Positions 6,935 to 8,145 of a stretch of 8,145 nucleotides of DNA are shown one piece after another. This stretch comes from Fusobacteriaceae bacterium (lineage in GTDB: Bacteria; Fusobacteriota; Fusobacteriia; Fusobacteriales; Fusobacteriaceae). Under the pieces are notes generated by a model. It did no database searches. It worked only from the letters and a program-made list of their open reading frames with translations, and was not told the origin of the DNA. Every line of letters begins with the position of its first letter. The stretch's first letter is position 1. The stretch spans positions 1 through 8,145 of the forward strand of contig JAFGUR010000233.1 in NCBI GenBank assembly GCA_016938425.1. Reading direction: 5' to 3'. The translations under genes and the position numbers were made by a program.

Positions 6935-6963
6935 ATTATAATCAATACCTCTTAAAAAATCAA
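6935..6963 (-). promoter_or_regulatory. Sigma-70-type promoter for the ylmH-like gene
   Basis: Minus-strand TTGATT (6958-6963), a 17-bp spacer and perfect TATAAT (6935-6940). The start site near 6928 gives a leader of about 72 nt before the ATG at 6856. The -35 box sits about 28 bp from the near edge of repeat copy B. Confidence 0.75.
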
Positions 6964-6990
6964 TTCTAGTTTGCTACAAAACGCCAACGT

Positions 6991-7180
6991 CTTTATTTTA
7001 CTTACATAAAAAGCTACGTTTTTTATGTGATTCCCCCTCAAGAGGAAGATTTGGGACGGAACCCGAACCCACGGCAAGGACTCCGTCCTCGCCACTCCAT
7101 AATTTAACTACAGGCTTAAAAGCCTAAGTCTCATTAAAACCAATAAAATCTTGTTTGGTATTAGTTTTGCAACTAACTAA
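6991..7180 (-). repeat. Imperfect ~190-bp intergenic repeat, copy B (hairpin-rich)
   Basis: This is the second copy of the element at 1-200, in the same orientation, between the divergent ylmH-like and lysE-like genes. Shared blocks run in the same order from CTTTATTTT (6991) to TTAGTTTTGCAACTAACTAA (7161-7180). Hairpins are 7004-7012/7020-7028 (perfect A/T stem), 7031-7036/7042-7047, 7073-7081/7085-7093 and the palindrome 7112-7125 (AGGCTT-AA-AAGCCT). The palindrome lies in a stretch of about 37 bp (7099-7135) absent from copy A. Two stems contain A.C mismatches as plus-strand RNA but G.U pairs as minus-strand RNA, so a minus-strand transcript is favoured. It holds no ORF or transposase gene. 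The remaining DNA on either side (6964-6990, 7181-7235) is plain AT-rich sequence in which I see nothing. Confidence 0.75.
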
Positions 7181-7235
7181 AATCAATTATGTTTATATCT
7201 GATTTAAAAAAAATTTTATATTTTTATTTTTTTAA

Positions 7236-7264
7236 TTGTTTATTTCAATTTTCTGTGTTAATAT
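7236..7264 (+). promoter_or_regulatory. Possible extended -10 promoter for the lysE-like gene and pssA
   Basis: TTGTTT (7236-7241), a 17-bp spacer and TAATAT (7259-7264), with TG one base upstream of the -10 (7256-7257). The match is moderate and the surroundings are almost pure A/T, so overlapping alternatives in the TATATATAT run just downstream cannot be excluded. Confidence 0.4.
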
Positions 7265-7288
7265 ATATATCGGCCTAAGATTTTATTG

Positions 7289-7295
7289 GGAGGTG
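7289..7295 (+). promoter_or_regulatory. Perfect Shine-Dalgarno (GGAGGTG) that decides the lysE-like start
   Basis: GGAGGTG is fully complementary to the 16S rRNA anti-Shine-Dalgarno. It is 7 nt before an ATA (7303) and 10 nt before an ATT (7306) in the lysE-like frame, but 40 nt before the first in-frame ATG (7336). It therefore argues for initiation upstream of that ATG. Confidence 0.8.
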
Positions 7296-7302
7296 GTTAA
7301 AA

Positions 7303-7920
7303 ATAATTTATTTTTTATATGCTATTCTTATTGGTATGTTCATTACTTTCCCTATTGGTCCCGTCGGATTAATTTGTGTACAGAGAACCATAAAAAAAGG
7401 AAGTAAAAATGGATATATTTCTGCACTAGGAGCTATTAGTTCCGATTTTATTTATGGTTTATTAGTATTATTTGCGACTAATTATATTGATGAATATATA
7501 AAAAAAGACGGCTATATTATCAATTTTTTTCTTGCTATTATTTTTATCACTCTTGGTGTTAAAATTATGCTTAGTAAAGAAAAAAAAGAAATTGAAGATG
7601 ATTTCGTTCACCCTGCTCTTTCAGGTTTTTTCTTAGGTATTCTTAACCCTGGAACACTTTTTATGTATCTTGGAATTTTTACATATTTCCCTGTAAAACT
7701 AGGAATCAATAATTTGTCGTACACACTCAAAATTCTGTTTTTTATATTTTTAGGTAGTAACTTTCTTTGGATTATAATTACAGAATTATTATCTCATTTA
7801 AAAAAACAAACTCAATATCCTCTGCATAAAATATATATAGTTGATAAAATAATTGGATTTATAATTTTTTTACTGAGTATAATTCCATTATATAAAGCAA
7901 TTAAATTTTGGAGAGGCTAG
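7303..7920 (+). CDS. LysE/RhtB-family membrane exporter
   Basis: This is a probable inner-membrane amino-acid or small-solute exporter of the LysE superfamily. Family marks are the first-helix motif FPIGPVGLICVQRTIKKG with the conserved GPVG, followed by GAISSDFIYGLL and GFFLGILNPGT. About six hydrophobic helices are visible, as expected for a ~200-aa LysE protein. The only canonical in-frame start is ATG at 7336 (194 aa), but it has no ribosome binding site and removes half of helix 1. The reading frame runs upstream as IIYFLYAILIG directly behind a perfect GGAGGTG, so I start the gene at ATA 7303 (205 aa). ATT at 7306, or the conservative ATG 7336, are the alternatives. The substrate cannot be told from the sequence. 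pssA follows after 16 nt and is probably co-transcribed. Confidence 0.85.
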   Translation: MIYFLYAILIGMFITFPIGPVGLICVQRTIKKGSKNGYISALGAISSDFIYGLLVLFATNYIDEYIKKDGYIINFFLAIIFITLGVKIMLSKEKKEIEDDFVHPALSGFFLGILNPGTLFMYLGIFTYFPVKLGINNLSYTLKILFFIFLGSNFLWIIITELLSHLKKQTQYPLHKIYIVDKIIGFIIFLLSIIPLYKAIKFWRG

Positions 7921-7936
7921 AAAGGATTAATTTATT

Positions 7937-8145
7937 ATGAAAAAAATTGAAAAGAAATATATTTTGCCCAATGCAATTACTATAGGAAATTTATTTTTAG
8001 GATATTCTAGTATTATTATGAGCTTTAAAGAAAAATATGATGTAGCTTGCTGGCTCATTATGGCAGCTATGATTTGTGATGTTTTAGATGGTAAAACTGC
8101 TAGAAAGTTAAATGCTTTTAGCGAATTTGGAAAAGAACTTGATTC
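7937..8145 (+). CDS. pssA: CDP-diacylglycerol--serine O-phosphatidyltransferase PssA (3' end cut by window)
   Basis: Phosphatidylserine synthase makes phosphatidylserine and CMP from CDP-diacylglycerol and serine, the route to phosphatidylethanolamine, in the inner membrane. Only the first 69 codons and two further bases are present. LPNAITIGNLFLGYSSI (10-26) is the usual first membrane segment of bacterial PssA. CDVLDGKTARKLNAFSEFGK (47-66) followed by D69 gives the CDP-alcohol phosphatidyltransferase motif DG-x2-AR-x8-G-x3-D, with D48, D51, G52, A55, R56, G65 and D69 all intact; the fourth Asp lies past the edge. PgsA shares this motif, but the N-terminal PNAITIGNLF and FGKELDS context fits the PssA subfamily better. 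The start is ATG at 7937 with AAAGGA (7921-7926) about 11 nt upstream, 16 nt after the lysE-like stop, so operonic. Confidence 0.85.
   Translation, partial: MKKIEKKYILPNAITIGNLFLGYSSIIMSFKEKYDVACWLIMAAMICDVLDGKTARKLNAFSEFGKELD

Noticed and set aside
7181..7288. Riboswitch or structured leader before the lysE-like gene
   Set aside because: The sequence is nearly pure A/T with no conserved aptamer element or stable stem.
7319..7372. Short out-of-frame ORF (MLFLLVCSLLSLLVPSD) starting at ATG 7319 within the lysE-like gene
   Set aside because: It is 23 nt from the Shine-Dalgarno, too far for it, and its hydrophobic look comes from reading membrane-helix codons in another frame.

Overview
The window looks like chromosomal DNA from an AT-rich, outer-membrane-bearing bacterium, most likely a Fusobacteriota member (Fusobacterium or a close relative). 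The reasons are very low GC, A/T-ending codons, lipid A genes including lpxI instead of lpxH, and a Firmicute-style YlmH S4-domain protein in a genome that also makes lipid A. The lineage is an inference from gene content and composition; no search was run.

Layout, left to right. Positions 1-200 hold an imperfect, hairpin-rich intergenic repeat (copy A) that ends exactly at the lpxI stop codon. Positions 201-5234 are a tight five-gene minus-strand operon read pcrA > lpxC > fabZ > lpxA > lpxI. Its gaps are 14, 16 and 10 nt, followed by a 1-nt overlap, and a strong sigma-70 type promoter lies at 5256-5284. Positions 5416-5880 (minus) encode a small membrane-anchored coiled-coil protein of unknown function with an intrinsic terminator at its end. 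Just upstream on the same strand, at 5918-6037, is the SRP (4.5S-type) RNA behind a full-consensus promoter (TTGACA-17-TATAAT). Positions 6089-6856 (minus) encode a YlmH-like S4-domain RNA-binding protein with its own promoter at 6935-6963. The gene-free stretch 6857-7302 holds that promoter, a second copy of the repeat (copy B, about 6991-7180), and an AT-rich promoter region for the plus-strand genes. From about 7303 rightward, on the plus strand, come a LysE-family membrane exporter and then pssA (phosphatidylserine synthase), which is cut by the window edge.

How the genes work together. LpxA, LpxC and LpxI carry out steps 1, 2 and 4 of lipid A synthesis. FabZ competes with LpxA for the same beta-hydroxyacyl-ACP pool, so the cluster sits where fatty acid and lipid A synthesis divide. 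PssA adds phospholipid head-group synthesis on the other side of the window. SRP RNA, the small membrane protein and the ribosome-associated S4 protein form a middle block related to translation and membrane targeting. No mobile-element gene, CRISPR array or tRNA is visible.

The least ordinary features are two. The first is the pair of ~190-bp intergenic repeats, whose hairpins pair better as minus-strand RNA (G.U) than as plus-strand RNA (A.C). The second is the lysE-like gene, whose perfect Shine-Dalgarno is followed by no in-frame ATG, GTG or TTG at the expected distance.
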